Assembly (NCBI GenBank): GCA_004322425.1
Contig: SCVJ01000049.1
Span: 1 to 46,582, forward strand
Source of the DNA: Chitinophagaceae bacterium
Lineage (GTDB): Bacteria; Bacteroidota; Bacteroidia; Chitinophagales; Chitinophagaceae
Direction: 5' to 3'
DNA: 46,582 bases
Shown here: piece by piece, positions 35,240-44,632 of the stretch
Numbering within the stretch: the stretch's first letter is position 1
Layout: each line of letters begins with the position of its first letter
The notes under the pieces: generated by a model
Databases searched by the model: none
What the model was told of the DNA's origin: nothing
Seen by the model: the letters and a program-made list of their open reading frames with translations, nothing else
Made by a program: the position numbers and the translations under genes

Positions 35240-35671
35240 TTACTGACGCTCAAATTCGTAATGCTTATCCCATCCCAACTTTTTATCAACGGCTTTGATT
35301 ATTTTCCAATTTTCTTTGAAATTGAATTCATCAAATTTCCAATACAATATTTGGCTTCTTTGAAAATTGGCTAAGTAAAGGTGCAAATACTTTTCCCTTT
35401 CTGATTCTCCATTGTAACCTGTTTTGAAGTAATAATCAGTTTCCCAAAACCCATTCAATGTATCTGTACTTGTATAATAAGTGGCAATACCACTTTCGTT
35501 AAATTTAAATTTTCCTTCTTGAAACCCAGTTTGAAAATAATCTCTTCCAAAAGGTTCTTTATTATAACTCCTCAATAACCGCCATTCGCCCACCAGCCTG
35601 TCTTCTAATGACTTGCTGCATGATAAAAGAAGAAAAGCAGCTACCCAAAAACAACTTATTTTTTTTACCAC
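35240..35671 (-). CDS. Small lipoprotein, function unknown
   Basis: This is a 143-residue protein with a lipobox (AAFLLLSC, lipidated Cys18). The mature part starts SKSLEDRLVGEWRLLRSY, which recalls lipocalin-like families that begin with a G-x-W motif, followed by beta-rich sequence with GTYYTSTDT-like features (ATYYTSTDTLNGFWETDY). It stands alone between the 2-hydroxyacid dehydrogenase gene and a terminator. I do not recognise a specific family. Confidence 0.7.
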   Translation of the reverse strand: MVKKISCFWVAAFLLLSCSKSLEDRLVGEWRLLRSYNKEPFGRDYFQTGFQEGKFKFNESGIATYYTSTDTLNGFWETDYYFKTGYNGESEREKYLHLYLANFQRSQILYWKFDEFNFKENWKIIKAVDKKLGWDKHYEFERQ

Positions 35672-35749
35672 ACCTATTGTTTCGTCGAAGCTAATTTGAA
35701 ACAGTCAATTCGTTTGTTAACAAAAACATAATTATTCAACTTTGTAGGA

Positions 35750-36673
35750 TTACAATTTCAATTTTTCAAGTAACACGGTTCCCATTTTATAAAAAGCTTC
35801 TTGGCTATATCCCGCAATATGAGGCGTAATAACAACATTCGGTTTCTGCAGCAAAGACTGTAACGTTTTGTTTTCTTCAGCTGAATAGGAGGATAGATTT
35901 TCATTTTCTAAAACATCGAGTGCCGCACCAGCTATTTGATTTTTTTCTACTGCAACTAAAAGTTCATTTAGGATTACAACTTTCCCTCTCGATGTATTTA
36001 TTAAAAATGGATTTTTCTTTAGTGAATTAAAAAATGATTCATTTGCCATAAACTTTGTTTCTGTTGTTAGTGGCACATGCAAGCTGATTACATCAGCGGT
36101 CTCACAAATTTGCTCAAAACTCGACTCACGAATAAATTCATTTTCAAATCCTGCTTTATATTTATCATAAGCCAATACTGTAACACGAAAAGGTTTTAGC
36201 AAACGAGCAAAAGCACTTCCTGTATTTCCCAATCCAATAATACCAACAGTTTTACCTGATAATTCAATCCCTCTGTTTTTATTCCGTATCCATTCACCTT
36301 TTTCAATTTGTTTATGTGCAGACGTTATTTTGTTCATCAAACTTAGAAGCATTCCCAACGCATGTTCACCAACGGCATTTGAATTCCCTTCCGGTGTACT
36401 TACGCAAATAATTCCTTTTTTTTCTGCAAACGCAACATCTATCAATTCCATACCGCTACCCAAACGTCCAATCCACTTTAATTTTTTGGCCTTTTCAATA
36501 AGTTGTTGATCAATATGCAATCGCGCTGTAACAATTATTCCTTCAGCATCTTCAACTAAATTAGATAATTCTTCATACGCAATTTTGGGGAAATAAGAAG
36601 TTTCAAAACCTTTTTGTTGTAATTGATGAATCAGATTTTCGTGCACCAGAGCTGTAATAATTACTTTTTTCAT
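35750..36673 (-). CDS. D-2-hydroxyacid dehydrogenase (SerA/PdxB-type fold)
   Basis: This 307-residue NAD-dependent D-isomer 2-hydroxyacid dehydrogenase has the Rossmann motif VGIIGLGNTGSAFARLL near residue 143. The catalytic residues are seen as Arg in INTSRGKVV, Glu in ALDVLENE and His in VVITPHIAGYS. There is no C-terminal ACT domain, so it is not a full-length SerA, and it lacks the extra C-terminal domain of PdxB. It begins 12 bases after rsmA and close to pdxA, so a role in pyridoxal phosphate or serine synthesis is possible. The substrate is not settled by sequence. Confidence 0.85.
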   Translation of the reverse strand: MKKVIITALVHENLIHQLQQKGFETSYFPKIAYEELSNLVEDAEGIIVTARLHIDQQLIEKAKKLKWIGRLGSGMELIDVAFAEKKGIICVSTPEGNSNAVGEHALGMLLSLMNKITSAHKQIEKGEWIRNKNRGIELSGKTVGIIGLGNTGSAFARLLKPFRVTVLAYDKYKAGFENEFIRESSFEQICETADVISLHVPLTTETKFMANESFFNSLKKNPFLINTSRGKVVILNELLVAVEKNQIAGAALDVLENENLSSYSAEENKTLQSLLQKPNVVITPHIAGYSQEAFYKMGTVLLEKLKL

Positions 36674-36685
36674 ACCAACTCAAAT

Positions 36686-37441
36686 TTATGCTTCTTTCAT
36701 TTCAAAAGTTAACAAGGCAAAATCTTGGACACATAACTGCTCGGCTCTTTTATTAAAAATTTCTTTTTTTAGAACTTCGACAGTAAATAAATCCCTAACA
36801 GCATTGCGCAGTGTTTTTCGTCGTTGATTAAAGGCTGCTTTTACTAATTGTTTCAGCTTTGCTTCGCTTTTGATATTTACTTTTTCGGCAATTGGAGTTA
36901 ATTTTATTACGGCACTTTTTACTTTTGGTGGAGGATTGAAACATTTTTCACTTACTTCAAATAAATATTCCACCTTATAGAAAGTTTGAACCAGCACACT
37001 TAATATGCCGTAAATTTTATTGCCCTCTTTTGATACTATTCGTTGTGCAACTTCTTTTTGAAACATACCTATCATACAAGGAACCGATTCTTTCCAGTCC
37101 AGTATTTTAAAAATAATTTGAGTGGAAATATTATATGGAAAATTTCCAACAACGGTAAACTCATTTTCAAAAGGCTTTTCCATTTCTAAAAAATCACGAG
37201 TTACTATTTTTCCATTCAGCTGCGGATATGAATTTAATAAAAAACCTACTTTTTCTTCATCCAATTCCACAGCCTTAAAATCAATTTTTGGTAACTGCAA
37301 AAGATATTTTGTAAGCGCACCGCCACCGGGCCCAACTTCTAAAATTTGAACCGCATTTTCCGGAAGCGAAGCAATTATTTTTTTACAAATATTTTCGTCT
37401 TTCAAAAAATGTTGTCCCAGCGACTTTTTCAATGTATACAT
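36686..37441 (-). CDS. rsmA: 16S rRNA dimethyladenosine transferase RsmA
   Basis: RsmA (KsgA) dimethylates two adjacent adenosines near the 3' end of 16S rRNA and acts as a late 30S assembly check. The 251-residue enzyme has the family start KKSLGQHFLKDENI, SAM motif ILEVGPGGGALT near residue 35, catalytic NFPYNIS near 99, and a C-terminal helical domain with FNQRRKTLRNAV. It is divergent from pdxA (114 bases) and first in a two-gene unit with the hydroxyacid dehydrogenase. Confidence 0.96.
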   Translation of the reverse strand: MYTLKKSLGQHFLKDENICKKIIASLPENAVQILEVGPGGGALTKYLLQLPKIDFKAVELDEEKVGFLLNSYPQLNGKIVTRDFLEMEKPFENEFTVVGNFPYNISTQIIFKILDWKESVPCMIGMFQKEVAQRIVSKEGNKIYGILSVLVQTFYKVEYLFEVSEKCFNPPPKVKSAVIKLTPIAEKVNIKSEAKLKQLVKAAFNQRRKTLRNAVRDLFTVEVLKKEIFNKRAEQLCVQDFALLTFEMKEA

Positions 37442-37555
37442 TGTTGCAAATGTAATTGCTACTAATCAAAATCAGTAGTAGTGATAAGTTTGACTCAATT
37501 AAAGTCTAAAATTTTTCTTTAAAAATCAGTACTTTTACAGGCAATATTTTTACTT

Positions 37556-38644
37556 ATGCACCAACCGGCAAAACCAATTATTGGCATTACTTGTGGCGAT
37601 CTGAATGGAATTGGCACTGAATTAATTATTAAAGTTTTTTCGGATAATCGTATTTTGGAACATTGTACCCCTGTGCTTTTTTCCTCTGTCAAACTACTTA
37701 ACTTTTACCGTAAAACAATTCCTGAAATTAATTTTAGCTGGCAATTGGTGAAGGATTTATCGCGCATCAATCCAAAACAAATAAATCTTTATAGTTGTTG
37801 GGAAGAAGATGTAGACATTACTCCCGGTCAACTTACCGAAGTTGGTGGCCGATATGCTGTTAAATCATTATTAGCTGCTACAAAAGCTTTAACGAAAAAA
37901 GAAATTCACGGATTGGTTACAGCCCCTATTCATAAAAAAAATGTACAGAGTGATGAATTTAATTTTACAGGCCATACTCCTTTTTTAAAAACTGCTTTTG
38001 GTGCAGCTGATGTAGTAATGTTGTTGTATTCGGGAAATTTTAGAGTGGCTTTGAATACCGAACATCTACCGGTAAGCGAAGTATCTAAACATATTTCTCG
38101 AGAAAACATTTTTAGTAAACTGAACATTTTGAACGATAGTTTGAAAAAAGATTTTGGAATTGAAAAACCAAAGATTGCAGTATTAGGGTTAAATCCTCAC
38201 GCCGGCGATGAGGGTGTGATTGGAAAAGAAGAAGAAGAATTTATTCAGCCTGCAATAAAAGATGCAAAGCAAAATAATATTTTGGCCGTGGGACCTTTTA
38301 GTGCAGATGGTTTTTTTGCTCGTCAATTGCAAGATCGCTTTGATGCTGTATTGGCCATGTATCACGATCAAGGTTTGATTCCTTTTAAAACATTAACAGC
38401 AGGTTCTGGTGTTAATTTTACAGCAGGACTTTCTGTTGTTCGAACATCTCCTGATCACGGAACGGCTTTTGATATTGCCGGCAAAAACTTGGCGGACCAA
38501 TCCTCTTTTAGAACTGCAATTTTTGAATGTATTGATATTATTAATTGCCGTCAAGAATTTATAGAAAATAGAAAAAATCCATTAAAACAATTGACAAAAA
38601 TGGCTTTAGGCAATACTGAAGATGAAAAAATTGAAGACGCTTAA
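37556..38644 (+). CDS. pdxA: 4-hydroxythreonine-4-phosphate dehydrogenase
   Basis: PdxA oxidises 4-phosphohydroxy-L-threonine in the DXP-dependent route to pyridoxal phosphate. The 362-residue protein shows IGITCGDLNGIGTEL at the start, GLVTAPIHKKNVQ, the metal-binding His in FTGHTPFL, YHDQGLIPFK and SPDHGTAFDIAG. GLNPHAGDEGVIGKEE is also characteristic. Length is slightly above the usual ~330. It is divergent from rsmA and converges with the LolA-like gene. Confidence 0.95.
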   Translation: MHQPAKPIIGITCGDLNGIGTELIIKVFSDNRILEHCTPVLFSSVKLLNFYRKTIPEINFSWQLVKDLSRINPKQINLYSCWEEDVDITPGQLTEVGGRYAVKSLLAATKALTKKEIHGLVTAPIHKKNVQSDEFNFTGHTPFLKTAFGAADVVMLLYSGNFRVALNTEHLPVSEVSKHISRENIFSKLNILNDSLKKDFGIEKPKIAVLGLNPHAGDEGVIGKEEEEFIQPAIKDAKQNNILAVGPFSADGFFARQLQDRFDAVLAMYHDQGLIPFKTLTAGSGVNFTAGLSVVRTSPDHGTAFDIAGKNLADQSSFRTAIFECIDIINCRQEFIENRKNPLKQLTKMALGNTEDEKIEDA

Positions 38645-38656
38645 AACTACGATTTA

Positions 38657-39343
38657 CTAATTTTCAAATACAGCATCTGCAATTCCTTTGTTAATCTTAT
38701 AAGTTGAAAATAATATTTCCACATTACCCTTTTTAGGAACACCTGAATTTTTCACTTTATCATTCCCAATATCATAATCCAATGTCATTCCTTTTGGAAG
38801 TTTATAGGCTTTTGTATTAAACGAAAAAGCAATTTTATCAGGCAATCCAAATTCAATAAAGTTTCCATACGTCAACTGCAATTCATATGTACCGGATTCT
38901 CGAGTAGTATTTCTTATTTTATAAACTAGTTTATTCTTTTCATTTATAAATAATACAGAAAGCACCCATTCAGAATTTTCATCAATGGGTAGTAATTTTA
39001 TTACTCGCAAATTTGTTCCTACCTCTATTCCACCATCCAGCAGTTCATAATCACCCACTGAACTAAAAAATTTATTCAAATTCAAATTGGCCATACTTTT
39101 TGGAATAAAAGAAAATCCATTTTCATTAATTATTTTAAACTTGTTTGGTTTTTTATAAAAAATTTGAACTGAAACAATCGGAGCTTTGATAAATAATAAA
39201 TTAGTTCTCAACTTTCCTTTCGCTTCGTAATCGTTGACTAATTCCAACTTTTGGCGTACTTGTTGCAAAAGCCCCTCAGCAGATTGAGTATATGCACACC
39301 GTGAAAACAATAACAGAAATAAAATCCAACTTGCTCTCTTCAT
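38657..39343 (-). CDS. LolA-like outer-membrane lipoprotein-carrier fold protein
   Basis: This is a 228-residue exported protein; the signal region LFLLLFSRCAYTQS might be cleaved or lipidated at Cys16. The mature part shows the half-barrel pattern of LolA-type proteins: GLLQQVRQKLELVNDYEAKG, SVQIFYKKPNKFKIINENGF and later strands with MTLDYDIGNDKV. It is the last gene of a four-gene operon with an ABC exporter (four bases after the permease stop). It may therefore carry a hydrophobic product across the periplasm. The specific cargo is unknown. Confidence 0.62.
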   Translation of the reverse strand: MKRASWILFLLLFSRCAYTQSAEGLLQQVRQKLELVNDYEAKGKLRTNLLFIKAPIVSVQIFYKKPNKFKIINENGFSFIPKSMANLNLNKFFSSVGDYELLDGGIEVGTNLRVIKLLPIDENSEWVLSVLFINEKNKLVYKIRNTTRESGTYELQLTYGNFIEFGLPDKIAFSFNTKAYKLPKGMTLDYDIGNDKVKNSGVPKKGNVEILFSTYKINKGIADAVFEN

Positions 39344-39347
39344 AACA

Positions 39348-40229
39348 TCAGCTTAAAATATTTTTCTTCTTGAAATGTTTGATCGAAATAAATAAAAACA
39401 ATCCTATGTAACCGAAAAGCACGGCTACGCTTTTCCAAATGGCAGAAATATTGTCTATTGATCCTTTAATAGTTTCTCCATTTTGTCCTTCCACATAAAA
39501 AAATCCTTTCCATCCCAACATATGTGTTGTAAATAAAAATGGTTTAATAGTATCATCATAAAAAGGAATTTGCAATTGCGTTAAAATGGTAAGAACAATT
39601 ATTACGCAAACGGTTGCTACGATGGGACCAATAGAATTGTCGGCAAATGTTGAAAACATAAACGCTAATGCTGCCACGCAAATAAGTCCAACTGCAGCAA
39701 AACAAAATGCAGCTGCAAAGCGCCACAGCACATCGTTGGCAGCAATGATATTGAATTCAAGCTCTCGAGCAACTACCAAACTATCGGTGCCAAACATTAT
39801 TACGCTAACAAAGAGTGCTAAGATGACAACCCAAATTAATAATAGAAATGTGTACACACAAGTGGCTATAAATTTTACCATCAACAACTGTGTTCTTCCA
39901 ATTGGCTTTGAGGCCAAAAGTCGCAGTGTACCCATATTGGCTTCTCCCGCAATCATATCTCCAGCAACCAATGCTACCAGTATGGGAACATGAATCAGCA
40001 AAAGATTAAATATGAGAAAACAAATATAATAGCCATTTAAAATTTGCGAAATCGGCACTTCAAATGTTTCACCCAAACTACTACTCATCAAAAGATTTAC
40101 ATATTCACGACCTCCATATTTCAACGCCACTTGAATAAGTATAATTATAACTGTAATAACTGCAAACGCAATATAGGTTCGCGGACGGCAAAAGATTTTA
40201 AATAATTCTACTCTTAATAACTGCAACAT
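39348..40229 (-). CDS. ABC transporter permease (ABC-2 type)
   Basis: This 293-residue inner-membrane protein has about six helices (near 18-38, 65-90, 115-150, 178-205, 212-230 and 265-285). EANMGTLRLLASKPIGRTQLLMVK, between helices 2 and 3, is a typical ABC-2 permease coupling segment. It begins one base after the ATPase stop, so the two form one exporter. The transported compound is unknown; bacitracin- or antibiotic-type exporters and lipid exporters both have this form. Confidence 0.88.
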   Translation of the reverse strand: MLQLLRVELFKIFCRPRTYIAFAVITVIIILIQVALKYGGREYVNLLMSSSLGETFEVPISQILNGYYICFLIFNLLLIHVPILVALVAGDMIAGEANMGTLRLLASKPIGRTQLLMVKFIATCVYTFLLLIWVVILALFVSVIMFGTDSLVVARELEFNIIAANDVLWRFAAAFCFAAVGLICVAALAFMFSTFADNSIGPIVATVCVIIVLTILTQLQIPFYDDTIKPFLFTTHMLGWKGFFYVEGQNGETIKGSIDNISAIWKSVAVLFGYIGLFLFISIKHFKKKNILS

Positions 40230-40230
40230 A

Positions 40231-41139
40231 CTATTGTGTAGTGAGTGATAAGAAATAATCTTCTAACGAATTTTTTCTTCTAACTGAAAACACCTGCAAC
40301 TGCAAATTACCGAGGGCACTAATAAATGCAGGCATTTCATTTTTTTTCATTCGAAAAATTAATTTTCCATCCTCTCTTTTATATAATCGAGAAACCCATT
40401 GTGAATCAGTAAGTCCCTTAATAAGTTCGTCTTGCATTTTTGTTTCTACCTCTACCATTGATTCTTCCGGGTTCAGCAAATCTTGTACTGTGCCTTCTAT
40501 TACTTTTTCTCCTTTGTGAATGATGAGAAGAGAATCGGCAATTTGTTCTACTTCGCTCAATAAATGAGAAGAAACAAATATTGTTTTTCCTTGTTGCCTA
40601 CTCAAATTCAAAATCAATTGTCTTATATCGGCAATACCTTGAGGATCCAATCCATTCATTGGTTCATCCAAAATAATTAGTTCGGGATTGTGCACCAGCG
40701 CAATTGCAATCCCCAGCCGCTGTTTCATTCCTTGCGAAAACGTTTTTACTTTACTATCAGCCCTTGTGTCTAATCCTACTTGTTGTAATTGATTCATCAA
40801 GTAATTCTTATTGATTTTTACTCCACTAAGAGCAGCAAATAATTTTAGATTTTCAAATGCTGTGAGATAATTATATAAATCGGGCCGCTCAATGAGGGCT
40901 CCAATTTTTCGTAAAATAGTGTTTCTGTTTTTTGATAAGGATAATCCAAAAATTTCTATTTCTCCAACATCGGGACTTACCAACGTAAGTAACATACGAA
41001 TGGTGGTAGATTTTCCAGCACCATTTTGCCCTATAAAACCATACACCGATCCTTGTTCAACAGTAAAAGAAAGATTTTGAACAGCTTTTATATCACTGAA
41101 ACTCTTCGTTAAATTTTCAACTTTTATAATAGCTGACAT
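40231..41139 (-). CDS. ABC transporter ATP-binding protein (CcmA/BcrA-type)
   Basis: This 302-residue ATPase has Walker A GQNGAGKSTT near residue 37, signature FSQGMKQRLG near 134, Walker B LIILDEPMNGLDP, and the His switch in FVSSHLLSE. A C-terminal extension (about 215-302) with a regulatory-type fold follows, as in exporter ATPases. It pairs with the adjacent permease. It follows the 2TM protein gene by 28 bases. Confidence 0.92.
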   Translation of the reverse strand: MSAIIKVENLTKSFSDIKAVQNLSFTVEQGSVYGFIGQNGAGKSTTIRMLLTLVSPDVGEIEIFGLSLSKNRNTILRKIGALIERPDLYNYLTAFENLKLFAALSGVKINKNYLMNQLQQVGLDTRADSKVKTFSQGMKQRLGIAIALVHNPELIILDEPMNGLDPQGIADIRQLILNLSRQQGKTIFVSSHLLSEVEQIADSLLIIHKGEKVIEGTVQDLLNPEESMVEVETKMQDELIKGLTDSQWVSRLYKREDGKLIFRMKKNEMPAFISALGNLQLQVFSVRRKNSLEDYFLSLTTQ

Positions 41140-41167
41140 AAATTAGATTACAAAAACAATGGGGGAA

Positions 41168-41464
41168 TTATTTTTCTTGTTCCTTTTTAAGTTTTTCATA
41201 CTCCTTTTCTATCGCATCATCTTTGGGAAAAACATAAGCTCCCATATAATGAAATGCGAGTCCAATTCCCCAACCCAACATTGGCCATACGGGCCAAGGC
41301 CAAAAAGGTTGATGCGTATCGCCATCAGTTAAAAACCATAAAATCCAAAAAAAAGTATTGAGAATAATATAGGCAGCTAAATTATATTTGAACCTTACTC
41401 GCCTTTCGGCCATCAACCAAAGTTTTTTATTTTTATCTGGCGGCACTTGAGTGAATTCATTCAT
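41168..41464 (-). CDS. 2TM-domain membrane protein
   Basis: This 98-residue protein has two membrane helices (about 27-45 and 57-77) and charged ends. The Trp/Pro-rich link THQPFWPWPVWPMLGWGIGL matches the 2TM domain family (a small domain also found in bacterial sensor proteins). The C-terminus is a lysine/glutamate helix (EKEYEKLKKEQEK). It is the first gene of the ABC exporter operon. It is not AtpI, although the ATP synthase operon is nearby. Confidence 0.8.
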   Translation of the reverse strand: MNEFTQVPPDKNKKLWLMAERRVRFKYNLAAYIILNTFFWILWFLTDGDTHQPFWPWPVWPMLGWGIGLAFHYMGAYVFPKDDAIEKEYEKLKKEQEK

Positions 41465-41528
41465 AAAATAATTTTTATATTATTAATAATACCACACCTA
41501 AATCTAACTTTTTTCAATTAAAATAAAA

Positions 41529-41550
41529 AAAGCGGCCCGAAAGCCGCTTT
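41529..41550 (-). terminator. Intrinsic terminator after atpA
   Basis: An 8-bp stem AAAGCGGC / GCCGCTTT has a 6-base loop CCGAAA, and on the minus strand a T7 run follows. It lies 21 bases beyond the atpA stop and closes the ATP synthase operon before any atpG gene. Confidence 0.88.
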
Positions 41551-41570
41551 ATCCTGAATATTCTAAAAAA

Positions 41571-43151
41571 TTATTTTTTGTATTGAGGAACCAAACTATT
41601 GGAAAGCTCTACCATCTTTTTAAGACCATCTTCCGGTAAATTTCCTTTTTTAAATTCGGCTAATACGTGCGGTAATTTATTATCCATTTCCATCAAAAAA
41701 TGTTCTTCAAACTCTTTTACACGGTTTACCGGTACATCTTTGATAAGTCCATTGGTTCCCAAATAAACTACGGCTACTTGTTTTTCAACGGTAAAAGGAG
41801 CGTATTGCGGTTGTTTCAAAAACTCCACATTTCGGGCGCCTTTATCCAATACATTTTTAGTTGCCGCATCCAAATCGCCACCAAATTTTGAGAAGGCTTC
41901 CATTTCGCGATAAAGGGCTTGATCCAATTTTAAAGTACCTGCCACTTTTTTCATGGATTTAATTTGCGCATTTCCACCTACACGACTAACGGAAATACCC
42001 ACGTTAATAGCAGGACGAATACCCGCATTGAACAAGTTGGTTTCCAAAAATATTTGTCCGTCGGTAATTGAAATAACGTTGGTGGGAATATACGCTGATA
42101 CGTCTCCGGCTTGTGTTTCAATAATTGGTAGCGCAGTTAATGAACCGCCGCCTTTTATTAAATGTTTAATAGAGTCGGGAACGTCATTCATGTTTTTTGC
42201 AACCGCATCATCGCTGATAACTTTTGCGGCACGCTCCAATAAGCGACTATGCAAATAGAACACATCACCCGGATAAGCTTCACGGCCCGGCGGACGACGA
42301 AGCAATAAAGAAACCTCGCGATAGGCCACCGCTTGTTTTGATAAATCATCATAGATAATTAGAGCTGGCCTTCCGGTATCTCTAAAAAATTCTCCAATTG
42401 CTGCGCCGGCAAAAGGTGCATAGAATTGTAGCGGAGCTGGATCGGATGCTGAAGCTGCAACAATAATTGTATAATCCATGGCACCCGCATCTTGCAATGT
42501 TTGCATTATGCCTGCAATAGTTGATGCTTTTTGACCAATGGCAACATAAATACAATAAACAGGTTTCCCTGCTGCAAAAAATTCTTTTTGATTAATAATC
42601 GTATCAATACAGATTGCTGTTTTTCCAGTTTGACGATCGCCAATTACTAATTCTCTTTGTCCGCGACCAATGGGAATCATGGCATCAATAGCTTTGATTC
42701 CTGTTTGTAACGGTTCTTTTACAGGTTCACGAAAAATTACTCCTGGAGCTTTTCTTTCCAATGGCATTTCATATCGCTCTCCTGTAATTGGACCTTTACC
42801 ATCAATAGGCTCTCCTAATGTATTAACTACACGGCCTACCATTCCTTCGCCTACTTTTATTGATGCAATTTGTCCTGTACGACGAACTTTTGATCCTTCG
42901 CGAATGCCTCCTGTTTCTCCCATCAATACTACACCAACATTATCTTCTTCCAGATTTAGTGCGATAGCACGAACTCCACTTTCAAATTCAACCAATTCAC
43001 CATAGCGAACATTTCCAAGTCCGTAAACGCGGGCAATACCATCGCCCACTTGCAAAACAGAACCTACTTCTTCTAAATCTGCACTGGCATTAAAATTGCT
43101 CAACTGCTGCCGCAGGATTGCACTGATTTCTTCGGGTTTAATTTGTACCAT
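41571..43151 (-). CDS. atpA: F1Fo ATP synthase subunit alpha
   Basis: Alpha is the non-catalytic nucleotide-binding subunit of the F1 head. The 526-residue protein has Walker [11 protein letters not shown] near residue 170, [27 protein letters not shown] and the arginine finger in ISVSRVGG near 378. It starts after atpH with a 53-base gap and is the last gene before the terminator at 41529-41550. The usual next gene, atpG (gamma), is not here. Confidence 0.98.
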   Translation of the reverse strand: MVQIKPEEISAILRQQLSNFNASADLEEVGSVLQVGDGIARVYGLGNVRYGELVEFESGVRAIALNLEEDNVGVVLMGETGGIREGSKVRRTGQIASIKVGEGMVGRVVNTLGEPIDGKGPITGERYEMPLERKAPGVIFREPVKEPLQTGIKAIDAMIPIGRGQRELVIGDRQTGKTAICIDTIINQKEFFAAGKPVYCIYVAIGQKASTIAGIMQTLQDAGAMDYTIIVAASASDPAPLQFYAPFAGAAIGEFFRDTGRPALIIYDDLSKQAVAYREVSLLLRRPPGREAYPGDVFYLHSRLLERAAKVISDDAVAKNMNDVPDSIKHLIKGGGSLTALPIIETQAGDVSAYIPTNVISITDGQIFLETNLFNAGIRPAINVGISVSRVGGNAQIKSMKKVAGTLKLDQALYREMEAFSKFGGDLDAATKNVLDKGARNVEFLKQPQYAPFTVEKQVAVVYLGTNGLIKDVPVNRVKEFEEHFLMEMDNKLPHVLAEFKKGNLPEDGLKKMVELSNSLVPQYKK

Positions 43152-43204
43152 ATTTTAAGTTATACTTTTTATTTTAATTAAAGGTTATTTTTAAAAACAC
43201 CTAA

Positions 43205-43768
43205 TTATCGAATTTTGTAAATAAAATCGTTGTTTTCAAATTGTCTTGCAATTGCTTTTAAATCATACGACACACTAGCGTCAACAAGATTGTCGCCCAC
43301 TTGCAATACAAATCCACCAATGATATCTTCTTTAACCACCATTTCCAATTCAATATTTTTCATTTCCGTTGTTGTGCGAATGTGCTGCGCAATGGATTGC
43401 TTTAACCCTTCACCAATTGGAGTTGCGGTAGTTATAGTTATTGTATGAATATTTTTATGTGCTTTATATTGTTTAATAAACGCAGCGGATATTTCCGGTA
43501 ACCCGCCTTCTCTTCCTTTCTGAATTAATAAGCGGCAAAATAAAGTAACCAACAAACTAATTTTATTTTCAAAAACTGCCTCCAAAATTTTTTCTTTGGC
43601 ATCGGACTTAATTATCGGGCTTCGCAAAAGAACTACAAAATCGCGATTGCTTTTGCAAACAGCTTGCAACCATTGCATATCCGCAAAAACTTGTTCCATT
43701 TCATTTCTTTCAATGGAAAGATCGAGCAGTGATTTTGCGTATCGTGTAGCTAACCGGATATTCGACAT
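43205..43768 (-). CDS. atpH: F1Fo ATP synthase subunit delta
   Basis: Delta joins the F1 head to the peripheral stalk. The 187-residue protein has the typical start NIRLATRYAKSLLDLSIERN, a helical N-terminal domain, and the conserved C-terminal EDIIGGFVLQVGDNLVDASV. It lies 24 bases after atpF on the minus strand. Confidence 0.95.
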   Translation of the reverse strand: MSNIRLATRYAKSLLDLSIERNEMEQVFADMQWLQAVCKSNRDFVVLLRSPIIKSDAKEKILEAVFENKISLLVTLFCRLLIQKGREGGLPEISAAFIKQYKAHKNIHTITITTATPIGEGLKQSIAQHIRTTTEMKNIELEMVVKEDIIGGFVLQVGDNLVDASVSYDLKAIARQFENNDFIYKIR

Positions 43769-43792
43769 AAATTATTTATTTACCGAAGGATA

Positions 43793-44290
43793 TTAATTCA
43801 GTTTCACTTCGTTTACCAACCCGTTAATATGTTCCTCTTGTGCTGCTTTATTACTTAATTCTTTTCGTAATATTTTTTCAGAAACCTCTACTACCATTTT
43901 GCCAATCTGGTTTTTTACAGCAATTAAGGCTGCCATTTTTTGTGCTTCAATAGCCGCTTGAGCTTCCAATACAATTTTTGAAGCTTCAATTTTTGCAAGA
44001 TCTTTTGATTCGCTGATTATTCTTTCCTTGGTTTCTCTTGCTTCTTTAAGCATAAGTGCTCTTTCTTCACGAGCTTGTGCCAACAACACTTCGTGTTCAC
44101 TTTTCATTTGCGACATTTCCTCTTTTACTTTTTGTGCAGTAGCCAATGAATCGGCAATAGTTTGTTCTCTTTCCTTTAATCCGTTAAGGATAGCCGGCCA
44201 AGCAAATTTTTTAAGAATAAAAAAGACAATCAAAAAAGCCAACAAAGTCCAAATCAATAAACCAAATTCGGGTTTTAAAAGAGGATGCAT
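43793..44290 (-). CDS. atpF: F1Fo ATP synthase subunit b
   Basis: Subunit b forms the peripheral stalk. The 165-residue protein has one N-terminal membrane helix (FGLLIWTLLAFLIVFFILKK), then a long charged coiled coil (about 30-150) with repeated Glu/Lys/Ala. Length is normal. It follows atpE by 72 bases. Confidence 0.95.
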   Translation of the reverse strand: MHPLLKPEFGLLIWTLLAFLIVFFILKKFAWPAILNGLKEREQTIADSLATAQKVKEEMSQMKSEHEVLLAQAREERALMLKEARETKERIISESKDLAKIEASKIVLEAQAAIEAQKMAALIAVKNQIGKMVVEVSEKILRKELSNKAAQEEHINGLVNEVKLN

Positions 44291-44362
44291 ATAAAATCAA
44301 TTTGAAAAATTAATAATAAACTGCACCCGCCGCCCTGTGCTTTGGATGCAGTAGTGAGTTCA

Positions 44363-44632
<270 letters not shown>

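Noticed and set aside
41168-41464. AtpI candidate near the ATP synthase operon
   Set aside because: It lies after the atpA terminator, matches the 2TM family and reads into the ABC exporter genes.
42670-43005. Plus-strand open frame opposite atpA
   Set aside because: It mirrors a highly conserved coding region; composition is that of a reverse-strand shadow.
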